Assembly (NCBI GenBank): GCA_963971305.1
Contig: OZ020308.1
Location: forward strand, 39,461,275 to 39,525,274
Origin: Arcuatula senhousia
Taxonomy: Eukaryota > Mollusca > Bivalvia > Mytilida > Mytilidae
DNA length: 64,000 nucleotides
Reading direction: 5' to 3'
Shown here: positions 47,947 to 58,463 of the stretch, one piece after another
Position numbering within the stretch: the stretch's first letter is position 1
How the letters are laid out: each line of letters begins with the position of its first letter
Position numbers and translations under genes: made by a program
Notes under the pieces: generated by a model
Database searches by the model: none
The model's input: the letters and a program-made list of their open reading frames with translations, nothing else
Told to the model about the DNA's origin: nothing

Positions 47947-48421
47947 GTCCCGTGCGGGGCCCGGGTGGCGAATAGGCCCGCAGCAGAGCCTAGCTTGTCG
48001 TAAGAGGCGACTAAGGGTCTTGGGATTCTGACATCGGGTCAGTGCTCAGCCCACAGAGCGACCAAGTGTGTACCCTAGGTGGCTGAATAGGGTGGCCCTC
48101 GTCCGCGGGGGTTGTCAGGTCTATAATACGGAAACCCTGACCGTGGGCCAACGTGTGTGGAGAATGCCACGCTTCGTGCACGTAAAAGACCCCTTTGTGG
48201 ACCGCCAAGTAGTGCACCACATAGGCTAAATTTTCCGTCCCTACCCACCTCACCCCTTTTCCTGTGGTTCTTCAAAATTTACCGGTCCTTTGTGTCCCAT
48301 CCCACCCCCATATTTCATTTATCATCATCATTTCATGTTCATTGTATCATCCTTTTCATGTTCATCGCCTGTAAATAACCTATATAGCGTTGCACGGGCG
48401 TAAAACACCAACTCACTCACT
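47947..48421 (+). mobile_element. Full-length tailed SINE, copy I, inside the Ty3/Gypsy element
   Basis: Exact 12-bp target duplication caatttaaagaa at 47,935-47,946 and 48,422-48,433. It separates Pol from the polypurine tract and 3' LTR. A short deletion is present in the CTGACCGCCGACCATAGTGG region. Confidence 0.93.
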
Positions 48422-48440
48422 CAATTTAAAGAAAGAAGGA

Positions 48441-48624
48441 TGTAACGATTATCTGATTTTAATCTTAAGTTCGTTTCACTAAAAGTGTTAAATTCGTTTT
48501 GTAAAATTAGCATTCATTGTAATCTAGATTAACCATAATAAAAATGTCAGCCTCCTTAGCTTGAAATCTACACATGGCCCAAAAGTCATAAACACTTGTA
48601 TCAGCAAAATACAAACACGAAACA
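48441..48624 (+). repeat. 3' LTR
   Basis: 184 bp, with the same ends as the 5' LTR. It is followed by the target duplication atatc. Confidence 0.93.
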
Positions 48625-48629
48625 ATATC

Positions 48630-48850
48630 TAGGTCCAGCTATGCTTTATTTTGTTGTTTTATCTGCGTAAAAAATAGGTCGAAAATTTCGCTTTTTTAAT
48701 GCCACTGGTAGTTCTAACAGTAAATCCCTCTAATACTCGCTTACTTCACCTAAACATAAAGAATTATTGCAGCTAATGGGACCTTCACAAAATGGTTGAA
48801 GGAGTTACGCCACTGGTGCAGGTTTGTTTAGAAAGACTAACAATAAGCAA
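48630..48850. other. No gene seen
   Basis: Short AT-rich spacer between the 3' LTR and the interrupted retrozyme remnant. Confidence 0.5.
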
Positions 48851-49175
48851 TTAAAAATGACAACAACGTCTGACGCGCGTCTTGCACATTCCGACCAGTG
48901 CAAGACGGGCACTGTTCATCTACATCTTCATATACGAAGAACCATCATATGGCAGCTAACACTGGCGGTGGTGTGTCATGGGCTGGACGACCCATGGCAT
49001 GGCACATAGCGAGTCTTTACCTTTAAGCAATTGGTAATAGTCAATGCAGAGGGACATTCCGCTATAGTCACGACTATAGATACCCATCAGTCAGTGACGC
49101 GCGTTTTGTCTATTCCAGACTCACCAGAGGCGCTCTACCAAAAATATTGAAAATGTCATACACTACATTATTTAA
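48851..49175 (-). repeat. Decayed retrozyme unit interrupted by another repeat
   Basis: The ends match the retrozyme (aatgacaacaacg on the left; gtctattccagactcaccag and gcgctctaccaaaaatattg on the right). The hammerhead core is mutated (CTGGTGA instead of CTGATGA) and split at stem III by the insert at 48,881-49,094. Confidence 0.72.
48881..49094 (+). repeat. Dispersed repeat of the GCAGCTAACACTGG family, copy 2
   Basis: A 214-bp insert with an exact 10-bp target duplication, tgacgcgcgt, at 48,871-48,880 and 49,095-49,104. It shares the cagctaacactggcggtggt block with 5745-5945. The duplication proves that this family is mobile. Confidence 0.78.
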
Positions 49176-49308
49176 CTACAATAATGTTGCTCCTGTGATA
49201 TCTTTGAATCCGCCCAATCAACAATGTCAAAGGGGCTAGGTGCAAAAATGTCAAAGTATAGGAGAATATAGTTCTAATAATAAAAACCTCCAACGAGGGG
49301 AGTAGTAT

Positions 49309-49548
49309 AATGATTCTATGGCCCCCAAGCCTCTAAAGGATGACTCTACGGTCCCCAAGCCTCTAAAGGATGACTCTACGACCCCCCAAGCCTCTAAATG
49401 ATGACTCTACGACCCCCAAGCCTCCAACGGATGACTCTACGACCCCCAAGCTTCCATATGATGACTCTTTGTCCCCCCGACTCCAATATGATGACTATGA
49501 CCTCAGACCTTCATATGATGACTCTATGACCCCCAGACTCCAATATCA
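49309..49548 (+). repeat. 30-bp minisatellite encoding a Pro-rich decapeptide
   Basis: About eight units of a 30-bp repeat translate as variants of DDSTTPKPPT on the plus strand. One extra C near 49,386 shifts the frame between units 3 and 4. Later units drift to DDSLSPRLQY. Codon-length period and third-position variation hint at past coding use, but no surrounding gene was found. Confidence 0.6.
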
Positions 49549-49892
49549 GGTCTCAGATCATCTAAGTATGTGCAATTCCTTTCATGGGAATTTTTTATGG
49601 TATCACATAAATCATTAAACAACAAAAGAAATGTTATCGCATAAATCATGAAAGAAGATATGTATTTTTTTTCTCACATGAAACATCAAAAGAACTGTTT
49701 TCACATAAATAAAAAAAGAAGACGTGTTTTTTTGTTTTGTTTCACATAACAAAGGAAAATGCATTTTTACGCCCACATCTTTCCTAATTAATGGGAAATA
49801 CATCAAAAGAAAGTCATGAGAACCAGGAAATATAAAATTCCCAAGTCGACGTATGAGAAGCCTTGTTTGAGGGAAGAGGTATAAAAACCTAT

Positions 49893-50078
49893 GATCTTGA
49901 AAGAAGCAAAGGTGTACCAAAGGGGTAATCAGTATCATAAAACCGTAAAGACAAAGACAAAACCGGCAGACAAAAATCATCACAACAAAACAAACCACAT
50001 AACATAAAACACAAACACACATAACAACAAAACCGCATTCAGCAACGCGAACTCAAGTCGAAACGAGCTTGAACTAAC
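49893..50078 (-). mobile_element. Penelope-like 3' tail fragment
   Basis: Diverged reverse-strand match to the tail at 33.2 kb (AGAAGCAAAGGTGTACCAAA; GCAACGCGAACTCAAGTCG). Confidence 0.65.
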
Positions 50079-50533
50079 AACCAACATTTTCGAAAAGAAG
50101 CCCGTCTACGTAAGTTAACAAAATAATTTAAGTTCTTGATCTTATAGAGTTGTTTGTCAATGAAGATTCCAGCACCATGTCCTTATCTTACTTCTAAGTA
50201 TGTACTCATGAAATGTTTGATATATACGGTTCACCAAAAAGTTAAGCATCACCTATATTTTTCTTGAATTCTTAAAAATAGCATTTGTGTAATGAATCAA
50301 TCAATATCTTTGTTAGGTAACCATGTTTCTACAATGATACATATTGCGCTTTTTTATACAAGTAGCTATATCATCTTATATGTTTAAATGATATCAGATT
50401 TAACCTGAAAAAAATAGATGATACTTAACTAATGGTATATAAATGAAAAAAAAAGAGTGAAAATGTCCACTGAGGCATTTAAGGAATAGTACATATAGTT
50501 TGAATCAATATGCAAGACCAAATCAGTTTTTTT

Positions 50534-51119
50534 ATACCCCGCCACACGAAGTGGCAGCGTATTATGTTATACCCTCAGTTTTTTTCGGTGTCTGTCCGTC
50601 TGTCCGTCCCCCGAAGGTTTCCGACCAATAACTTGAAAACGCGTCAAAGGATTTGAATGATATTTTGCACAGCTGTTTAGTACAATAAAATACAGGTCAA
50701 GTTCGATTTCCAGCATGATTCAAAAAACAGTTTTCGAGATGGGCCACTTTGAAAAATCAAATTTCATGAAATTTTGAGTTTCCGACCAATAACTTGAAAA
50801 CGCGTCAAAGGATTTGAATGATATTATGCACAACTGTTAAGTACAATAAAATACAGGTCAAGTTCAATTTCCAGCATGATTAAAAAAAAAGGTTTTTGAG
50901 ATAGGCCACTTTGAAAAATCAAATTTCATGAAATTTTGAGTTTCCGACCAATAACTTGAAAACGCGTCATGGGATTCAAATGATATTTTGTACAGCTATT
51001 GAGTACAATAAAATGCAGGTCAAGTTCAATTTCCAGCGTGATCCGAAAAACAGTTTTCGAGATAGGCCACTTTGAAATCAAATTTTATAAACTTTTGATA
51101 TTATAACGTGGCGGGGTAT
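50534..51119 (+). mobile_element. Short-inverted-end element with three 161-bp tandem units
   Basis: ATACCCCGCCAC (50,534-50,545) and GTGGCGGGGTAT (51,108-51,119) are perfect inverted ends. Three units begin GTTTCCGACCAATAACTTGA at 50,617, 50,778 and 50,940. The plan is the same as at 41,698-42,733. It is non-coding. Confidence 0.78.
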
Positions 51120-51237
51120 CATTTAATGTCCCAGTACATGCCCTATTTTTATTCCTTGTTCTAAGAGGGTAAAACATTTGACATTTCAATTAAAAAATAG
51201 GTATTCAGTTGAATTTTTTTTTATTTTAAACAAACAT

Positions 51238-52481
51238 TTATTTCAACTCCACTCGACCTGGTTTAAGTTTCTTCAGTTGCGCTATTGAGTGGTTAATTGT
51301 CTCCAGCGCCTTATTGAGATCCTCCCTCACGTCCTCTAGATTATGTATTTGGCTGGATGTGTCTCCCCAACAGATCATCTGCCGCCTCTCTGTCATCGCC
51401 TTGTCCCTAAAATCGAAAACATTATGTTAGTGTACTATAAAGATATAGTGAGATTCTTAATTTTTTTGTTTATTTGTTCAACTGTACATGAAATTTTTAA
51501 TAACCGTATATACACTTCTATAGGTACGATGATGAGTCTTGAATAGACGAAACGCGCGCCAGGCGTAGCAAAATTTATTGTCTGGAACTTTGTTGTCATT
51601 TTTATTACGTGTATTGAGTTCAAATATTTTCTACTTGGCAGTCATGTAATATTTTTTTTTCGTATATTCTTTGCTTCATGTTCATTTGTAAGTTGTTTTT
51701 TTTTTTCACTTAAAGAAAATGTATTGTAAAGTTGTAGGCAGCTGTTTTTTTATGTTAAAAGAACGGTAACTCAAATTCATTTTTCCGTAAAATAATTGTA
51801 AAATCGAAACTTACATCTTCCATTTATTTGTCTCATCTTCATTTTCTCTGTAAAAATATTAAAGCTCCATTATTAATAAGTAAAATGACAGGTAGAAAAC
51901 TTAGTTTATTATTAAAAAAATTAAAAAATCTACTTTTTTTTAACTAGACTGTATTAAACATTGATACACTTGTTTTATTCTAAAAATGGAATGAAAATAA
52001 TGTACATATTAAAATTTTTCTTGAATATTTTTTGGGGGTCTTTTTTTCTGAAATAAGATAAATACTTACTTTTTAAACAGTCCCTCAAAACTCAGAGGAC
52101 GTTCATCAGACTGTGAGATTACTTTCTGACTGTAATAAAAGAATATTGGTGTAATAGCAATAAAATCTGAACATTTAAAACAATTTCGTTTTCATATCGA
52201 AAAAAAGGGAATTGTAAAAGCTTTCTCCGTTCGTTTGTTATCTGTTTTGTGGTGTATGAAATATTAAGTTTTAAGAGCAAGCGCTTTCGCAGTTATCAAA
52301 AATTAAAAAGTTACAAAAACAACATACAACACGATATAATAACTAGCAAATTAGCATACAGTGAAAAAACCCGAAATTTAAGAAAACATGTACAGCCCTG
52401 AACACTATGACGATAGAAAAATACATACGGGCACCCTCCACGTCCCGCTTCCTGGCTATTTGTTTGGGTTTTTTTTCCTGA
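51238..52481 (-). CDS. 3' part of an unrecognised gene, four short exons
   Basis: Minus-strand exons are 52,429-52,481 (53 bp), 52,070-52,129 (60 bp), 51,815-51,847 (33 bp) and 51,238-51,406 (169 bp). Each is bordered by AG and GT with good flanks (GTATGT, GTAAGT, GTAAGT donors; TTTTCAG, TTATTACAG, TTTTTACAG, GATTTTAG acceptors). One frame runs through all four without a stop. The last exon encodes DKAMTERRQMICWGD and a helical, coiled-coil-like end (VREDLNKALETINHSIAQLK) before TAA. An AATAAA overlaps the stop. The 5' exons lie upstream, perhaps beyond the Penelope/SINE pile. A retrozyme fragment (51,529-51,605) sits in the last intron. I do not recognise the family. Confidence 0.68.
51529..51605 (+). 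mobile_element. Single 77-bp retrozyme end with 4-bp target duplication
   Basis: It holds only TGATGAGTCTTGAATAGACG ... GTTGTCATTTTTAT, with tacg on both sides (51,525-51,528 and 51,606-51,609). The cleavage triplet is GCC instead of GTC and the stem I 5' strand is missing, so the ribozyme is dead. Its left border is the same nucleotide as the border at 28,804. Confidence 0.75.
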
Positions 52482-53339
52482 CTGAAAATAAAAGTTGTAT
52501 ACTCTTAAAAAATATTGTCAATTTCATCCATCATAACAATTTAAAACGATAGGTATCTGGTTTAAAAAGAAGAAAATATTTTTTTATTTTAAAAACTTTT
52601 AAATTACACGGAATACAGAAATGGTGAAACAATGAAAATTCCACTTCTAGATTTTTTTTCTCTTCCGATCAGTCGAAATTTTCCTTATAAGGGATTTAAA
52701 CTGATTCCCAAAATTGTTAAAAGGCCTAGAGTTCGGCACTTTTTAACTGTTTTTAGTCAAGGTTACAAGTGAGCATTAGCAAATCCCGGTTACCCAACAT
52801 TAAGCGTAGGAGAAAATACAGAAATGAATTAAATTGGTTGATAAATTTGTTTTTTTCTAAATGAAGCATTGGGCAAGCTTTCGAATGATACTAGCAAAGA
52901 GATTATGAAGTTACCTATGTGTTCATGATTACGCAAAAATAGGCAATTAAAATAACGTTAGAAAAGCCCCCAAATTTAGAAAATGTATTGTAAATCAATG
53001 TGCATTTATAACCTACAAGACTTCAGTAAAATTCTTTAAAAAGTAGAGAAAATAACAAAAACGCACAAAATTTTAATTTGGCTTGATTCATCAAATAATT
53101 TGAAACTTAGTATTTTGGCAGAAATTGCATGGATACATAGGAGAGAATTCACCTCTCATTTGGTCATCGTTAATTTTAGAAATGAAATATCTACAAAATA
53201 ACCAATCGCTTAATGGATCGAAGTCGTAGATCTTAATCATTTTTTTTCTTCAAATTTTTCCACTCTTTACACTTCTATTCCGCATGAACAACTTTGATTA
53301 AACGCAGCTTTTTCAAAACGAATGGAATATCTGGTAGTC
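52482..53339. other. No further exon resolved
   Basis: AT-rich. The upstream exons of the minus-strand gene at 51.2-52.5 kb should lie here or beyond, but none could be defined with confidence. Confidence 0.4.
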
Positions 53340-53565
53340 GATTATAAGTAAGACTTACTTTGTCATCAATGAGTATAGGAAAAAGAACAAATATACAGAA
53401 GACTTAATACAAGCAGTCGATATGCTTAATTTTCTTATCGACAACATATTCGTTCAGCTTAGTGGACGTGTTTATCAGCAAACAATAGATTCCAATGGGC
53501 ACTAATTATGCACCTTTGTTTTCTGATTGTTTCACATTCATATAAAGCAGACTTCTTACAATCTA

Positions 53566-54537
53566 GGCCAATGCGGGGCTCGGGTGGCGAATAGACCCGC
53601 AGCAGAGCCTAGCTTGTCGCAAGAGGCGACTAAGGGTCTTGGGATTTTGACGTCGGGTCAGTGCTCATCCCACAGAACTACAAAGTGTGTACCCTAGGTG
53701 GCTGAATAGGGTGGCCCTCGTCCGCGGGGGTTGTCAGGTCTATTATACGGAGTCCCGTGCGGGGCCCGGGTGGCGAATAGGCCCGCAGCAGAGCCTAGCT
53801 TGTCGTAAGAGGCGACTAAGGGTCTTGGGATTCTGACGTCGGGTCAGTGCTCAGCCCACAGAGCGACCAAGTGTGTACCCTAGGTGGCTGAATAGGGTGT
53901 CCCTCGTCCGCGGGGGTTGTCGGGTCTATAATACGGAAACCCTGACCGCCGACCATAGTGGGCCAACGTGTGTGAAGAGTGCCACGCTTCATGCACGTAA
54001 AAGACCCCTTTGTGGACCGCCCAGTAATGCACCACATAGGCTAAATTTTCCGCCCCTACCCACCTCTCCCCTTTTCCTGTGGTTCTTCAAAATTTACCGG
54101 TCCTTTGTGTCCCACCCCATCCCCATATTTCATTTATCATCATCATTTCATGTTCATTTCATCATCCTTTTCATGTTCATCGCCTGTAAATAACCTATAT
54201 AGCGTTGCACGGGCGTAAAACACCAACTCACTCACTCACTCACTATTATACAGAAACCTTGACCGCCGACCATAGTGGGCCAACGTTTTTGGAGAGTGCC
54301 ACGCTCCATGCATGTAAAAGACCCTTTGTGGACCGCCAAGTAGTGCACCACATAGGCTAAATTTTTTGCCCCTACCCACCTCTCCCCTTTTCCTGTGATT
54401 CTTCAAAATTTTCCAACCCACTCCATGCTTCATTTATCATCATTTCATGTTCATTTTATCATCCTTTTCATGTTCATCGCCTGTTAATAACCTATGTGGC
54501 GTTGCACGGGCGTTAAACACCCACTCACTCACTCACA
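53566..54537 (+). mobile_element. Outer tailed SINE, copy J (itself interrupted)
   Basis: It consists of 53,566-53,751 and 54,243-54,537. The flanks cttacaatct (53,555-53,564) and cttgcagtct (54,538-54,547) agree at 8 of 10 positions, an aged target duplication. It is more diverged from the family than the SINE inside it. Confidence 0.82.
53752..54242 (+). mobile_element. Inner tailed SINE, copy K (SINE within SINE)
   Basis: Complete copy. The target duplication is ctattatacgga at 53,740-53,751 and ctattatacaga at 54,243-54,254 (11 of 12). It landed in the middle of copy J. Confidence 0.88.
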
Positions 54538-54855
54538 CTTGCAGTCTATTATTGACAAAAAAGATCGTTAACTAGCTCTCTCTAATTTAACCTCACGTTC
54601 TTTATATTGATGATGTCCTTTCACTGAACAATTGTCGACTTCGGGGCTTTCTTCATCTCATATATCCTCAATAACTTGAGATAAAAGACACAACGGATTC
54701 TAGGAAGTCTACTTCATTTAGATTTACCCCTCCAAATCTACTCTCAATGATGACTATCAAAAAGCTCTATGACAGACGTGATGACTTCAACTTGCCAATC
54801 GTCAACTTACCCTTATTGTGAAGCAACATTCCGTCCGCCCATGCCTATAAAGTCT

Positions 54856-55126
54856 TCGGGTGGCCCTCGTCCGCGGGGGTTGTCAGGTCTATAATACGGA
54901 AACGCTGACCATGGTGGGCCAACGTGTGTGGAGAGTGCCACACTTGCATGTGAAAGACCCCTTTGTGGACTGCCAAGTAGTGCACCACAAATTTTCCGCC
55001 CTTACCCACCTCTCCCCTTTTCTTGTGGTTCTTCCAAATTTCCATATTATGTATCATAATCATTTCATATTCATTTTATCATCCTTTTCATGTTAATTGC
55101 CTGATGCGTAAAACACCAACTCACTC
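54856..55126 (+). mobile_element. 5'-truncated tailed SINE, copy L
   Basis: It begins inside the family at GGGTGGCCCTCGTCCGCGGG and runs to the CACCAACTCACTC tail. It splits the Penelope-like C-terminus. It shows several internal deletions. Confidence 0.78.
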
Positions 55127-55555
55127 ATGGAATCTTTGTATCACTCGTTACACAAGAGCTTGCAGGAATTACATCGATTTCCTTGGCAGAGCGTCACGTT
55201 TTATATAGAAATTGTTGACAAAGGGTTATTTTGCTCCACGGTTTCTGTCTTCTCTCAAGAAATTTTACGATTGACACCGTGCGCTCGTAGACTAATATGG
55301 GATTCGTATCTCTCAAATGAGTTCAGATGTTGGTTTGTTGTAGAAATTTGTTTGTCTGTCTTCCTTTACCGGATTTGACACACTTGAGTTGGAAATAAGC
55401 AACACGACGGGTGTGTTATAGCAGACAGGAACCGCTTACTCCACCGGAGCACCTGAGTTCACTATAATTGTGAACTGAGTTCGCGTTGTTAATTTCCGTT
55501 GGGTTGATTTTATGTTTTGTTTTTCTTCAATTGCCTCTGCTTCTTAAAAATCAAC

Positions 55556-55884
55556 GATGACGATAATAAGAAAATTGAACTATTTGAAAGGTCACAAATT
55601 CAAGTAATAAATGTATGTTCCCAACTCACCATCAAATAACGTGCTTGAATGGGTTTAAATAATAAAAACCATACCTAATCGATATTCTTAAATTATTTTA
55701 GACTTCAGTTTGAATTTATTCGAGTTTTTAAATATGTCAATATGTTAAAAATGTCCGTTAATATTTTCATATGAACGATTGGAACAAAAACTTAACAATA
55801 AACAATTTCACACAAGAAAATATACACAGATAGTAAGAATTATTATTGAATAGTTTATGGCCCTCAAAAGGGTCGTTGTTTGAC
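55556..55884. other. No gene seen
   Basis: AT-rich. A possible minus-strand splice donor (GTGAGTTGGG) near 55,626 could not be assigned to an exon. Confidence 0.4.
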
Positions 55885-56120
55885 TTAATTTGATTTGTCC
55901 GGCCGTCGAGTGAAGAACTTCATCATTCGTCTGGCCCTCCTCAAGAAGAGGCAACCCTTAGGTCTAACAACCTCAGGCTGTGCATGTGGCTTGAGCTTCT
56001 TGAACTTGATGGAAATGTGAGGCTTTCCCTCTGGTGACTCGTCGCTGGCTGATTTGTTGCAGTAACTGTGAAGGTTATCGCCGAAATATTTTTTCCTCTT
56101 AAGACGGTAAAAAGCATTTC
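55885..56120 (-). CDS. Probable terminal exon of an unrecognised basic protein
   Basis: On the minus strand an open frame follows the acceptor AACTGCAG at 56,121-56,126. It runs 78 codons to TAA at 55,885 (phase: two bases complete a split codon). The protein is strongly basic: YRLKRKKYFGDNLHSYCN, HISIKFKKLKP, then CLFLRRARRMMKFFTRRP. GC content is visibly higher than in the surrounding sequence, as for coding DNA. Upstream exons were not identified, and the polypyrimidine tract is weak. It could be a separate gene or a decayed one. Confidence 0.5.
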
Positions 56121-56136
56121 CTGCAGTTTATTTTTA

Positions 56137-56427
56137 ACCTGGATGTTAGTGTTCTGCAGGTTTATTTTTAACCAGGATGTTAGTGTTCTGCCCTAAGCCC
56201 TTTCATCCACGATCAGAAAGAAAAAAAATCCTCGAAAAACTCGTAGTTATCGAATGACTCCATCAGGGTCCGGATATTCCAAGCAGAATGACTTTAAGCC
56301 TGTTTTAACCAGGATGTTAGTGTTCTGCCCTAAGATCAGAAAGAAAAAAAATCCTCGAAAAACTCGTAGTTATCGAATGACTCCATCAGGGTCCGGATAT
56401 TCCAAGCAGAATGACTTTAAGCCTGTC
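56137..56427 (+). repeat. Tandem duplication of 120-137 bp
   Basis: Units start at 56,171 and 56,308 (accaggatgttagtgttctg). The first has 13 extra bases (cctttcatccacg). A partial unit precedes at about 56,137. The in-frame peptide MTPSGSGYSKQNDFKPV occurs in both but has no other coding support. Confidence 0.75.
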
Positions 56428-56963
56428 GTTACGTTGCTTTTATTTTCTAAAACATTAACCAATCAGGATGATGTCATTTTTCATAGAACCGATGAATGTC
56501 AAACGCTGTTTACGGCAAGTAAAATGGCGTTTAATGGTTTTCCATAGAATTTGTCTTTTCATTATTTGAAAATTCAGGAAATTTGTATTGATTTTTATCG
56601 GACAAAGTTGTAACAATCTTGCTTTTGTAGGTACGCGCCATATAGAACAGGAAATAAAACAGCTGTCAATTCTCAGAGGCATTTCAATAACAAGAAGCTC
56701 CCTGGAGCCTGAATCGCTCACCTGACAAATGTGCCTGAAGTATATAGGCTATATTATGAGTGGCCGTTCATGTCGTTGGCGCGATATTCTAACGCGTTAG
56801 TTAAAATAACGCATTATTCTGATAAATTATCGCGTTATTTCTTCATATTAACGATGAGGCAAAATCTGTTTGACATTGAAAGGGTCATAAGCTTAATAAA
56901 GGGGTCATCTGACAATATGGTTTAACTTAATGTAGTAATGATTGTACAGAGTAATATTTTAGC
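56428..56963. other. No gene seen
   Basis: AT-rich, with short frames only. A GCCTGAATCGCTCACCTG motif at 56,705 also occurs at 3398. Confidence 0.45.
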
Positions 56964-57004
56964 AATACAAATGACAACAAAGTTCCAGACAATAAATTTT
57001 GCTT

Positions 57005-57046
57005 CGCCTGACGCGCGTTTCGTCTATTCAAGACTCATCAGAGGCG
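57005..57046 (-). ncRNA. Hammerhead ribozyme (array C, unit 1)
   Basis: Intact core and stems on the minus strand; same motif as array A. Confidence 0.87.
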
Positions 57047-57361
57047 CTCACCAAAAATAATGAAAATGCCAAACACTAGATGATTATGAAGAACAAAGAA
57101 CAGAAAAACCAAAAATACTAAAATGGGGAATCAAATTATTACTTAGATGATCAACCTATGTTTGGGGTAGGAAGACCCTTAGGGTTTAGACAATTTTGAA
57201 ATTTAAACGGATAATTTAAAGCTTTGATGTGTTCTCCAACACAAAAGTGTTGGTGCCGGAGCGGGCTAACCTCGGGGAATTAAAACTCCACCAGCAGTGC
57301 TAACCTTCACGTGTGTTCGAAATACTAATGACAACAAAGTTCCAGACAATAAATTTTGCTA

Positions 57362-57403
57362 CGCCTGACGCGCGTTTCGTCTATTCAAGACTCATCAGAG
57401 GCG
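57362..57403 (-). ncRNA. Hammerhead ribozyme (array C, unit 2)
   Basis: Intact core and stems. Confidence 0.87.
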
Positions 57404-57719
57404 CTCTACCAAAAATAATGAAAATGCCAAACACTATATGATTATGCAGAGCAAAGAACAGTGAAACCAAAAATACTAAATTGGGGAATCAAATTATTAC
57501 TAAGATGATCAACCTATGTCTGGGGTAGGAAGAACCTTAGGGTTTAGACAATTTTGAAATTTAAACGGATAATTTAAAGCTTTGATGTGTTCTCCAACAC
57601 AAAAGTGTTGGTGCCGGAGCGTGTTAACCTCGGGGAATTAAAACTCCACCAGCAGTGCTAACCTTCACGTGTGTTCGAAATACTAATGACAACAAAGTTC
57701 CAGACAATAAATTTTGCTA

Positions 57720-57761
57720 CGCCTGACGCGCGTTTCGTCTATTCAAGACTCATCAGAGGCG
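57720..57761 (-). ncRNA. Hammerhead ribozyme (array C, unit 3)
   Basis: Intact core and stems. Confidence 0.87.
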
Positions 57762-58077
57762 CTCTACCAAAAATAATGAAAATGCCAAACACTATATGAT
57801 TATGCAGAGCAAAGAACAGTGAAACCAAAAATACTAAATTGGGGAATCAAATTATTACTAAGATGCTCAAACTATGTCTGGGGTAGGAAGAACCTTAGGG
57901 TTTAGACAATTTTGAAATTTAAACGGATAATTTAAAGCTTTGATGTGTTCTCCAACACAAAAGTGTTGGTGCCGGAGCGTGTTAACCTCGGGGAATTAAA
58001 ACTCCACCAGCAGTGCTAACCTTCACGTGTGTTCGAAACACAAATGACAACAAAGTTCCAGACAATAAATTTTGCTA

Positions 58078-58119
58078 CGCCTGACGCGCGTTTCCTCTAT
58101 TCAAGACTCATCAGAGGCG
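58078..58119 (-). ncRNA. Hammerhead ribozyme (array C, unit 4, stem II mutant)
   Basis: The base before GAAA is G instead of C (AGAG-GAAA), which breaks the closing pair of stem II next to the core. Activity is probably reduced. Confidence 0.8.
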
Positions 58120-58421
58120 CTCTACCAAAAATAATGAAAATGCCAAACACTTTATGATTATGAAGAGCAAAGAACAGTGAAACCAAAAATACTAAATTGG
58201 GGAATCAAATTATTACTAAGATGATCAACCTATGTCGTGGGTAGGAAGAACCTTAAAATTTAGACAATTTTGAATTTAAAGCTTTGATGTGTTCTCCAAC
58301 ACAAAAGTGATGGTGCCGGAGCGGGCTAACTTCGGGGAATTAAAACTCCACCAGCAGTGCTAACCTTCACGTGTGTTCGAAATACAAATGACAACAAAAA
58401 TCCAGACAATAAATTTTGCTA

Positions 58422-58463
58422 CGCCTGACGCGCGTTTCGTCTATTCAAGACTCATCAGAGGCG
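58422..58463 (-). ncRNA. Hammerhead ribozyme (array C, unit 5)
   Basis: Intact core in the last, partial unit. Confidence 0.85.

Larger units (their letters stand above)
42806..48624 (+). mobile_element. Ty3/Gypsy retrotransposon with short LTRs (inactive)
   Basis: Two LTRs (42,806-42,979 and 48,441-48,624) begin TGTAACGATTATCTG and end GAAACA. A 5-bp target duplication, atatc, is at 42,801-42,805 and 48,625-48,629. A primer-binding-site candidate, TGGTGGCAGCGG, starts at 42,980, and a polypurine tract (AAAGAAAGAAGGA) is at 48,428-48,440. Gag and Pol fill the interior. Damage includes a frameshift, a retrozyme array inside RT, a nonsense codon and a SINE before the polypurine tract. Integrase and RT style suggest the Mag-like (K02A2.6-like) branch; this is from memory. 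Confidence 0.93.
53340..55555 (+). mobile_element. Penelope-like element copy broken by three SINEs
   Basis: Three pieces belong together: 53,340-53,564, 54,538-54,855 and 55,127-55,555. Piece 1 encodes the RT fingers/palm (LNFLIDNIFVQLSGRVYQQT, then an out-of-frame IPMGTNYAPL). Piece 2 continues at LQSIIDKKDR, with the palm box decayed (tatattgatgatg). Piece 3 covers the C-terminus and the 3' tail. Frameshifts and stops are frequent. It is the most complete Penelope-like copy in the window and supplies the RT part missing at 33-34 kb. Confidence 0.75.

Noticed and set aside
49309..49548. A byssal adhesive-protein exon
   Set aside because: The decapeptide differs from the known Lys/Tyr-rich foot-protein repeat, the frame is broken, and no signal peptide or flanking exon is present.
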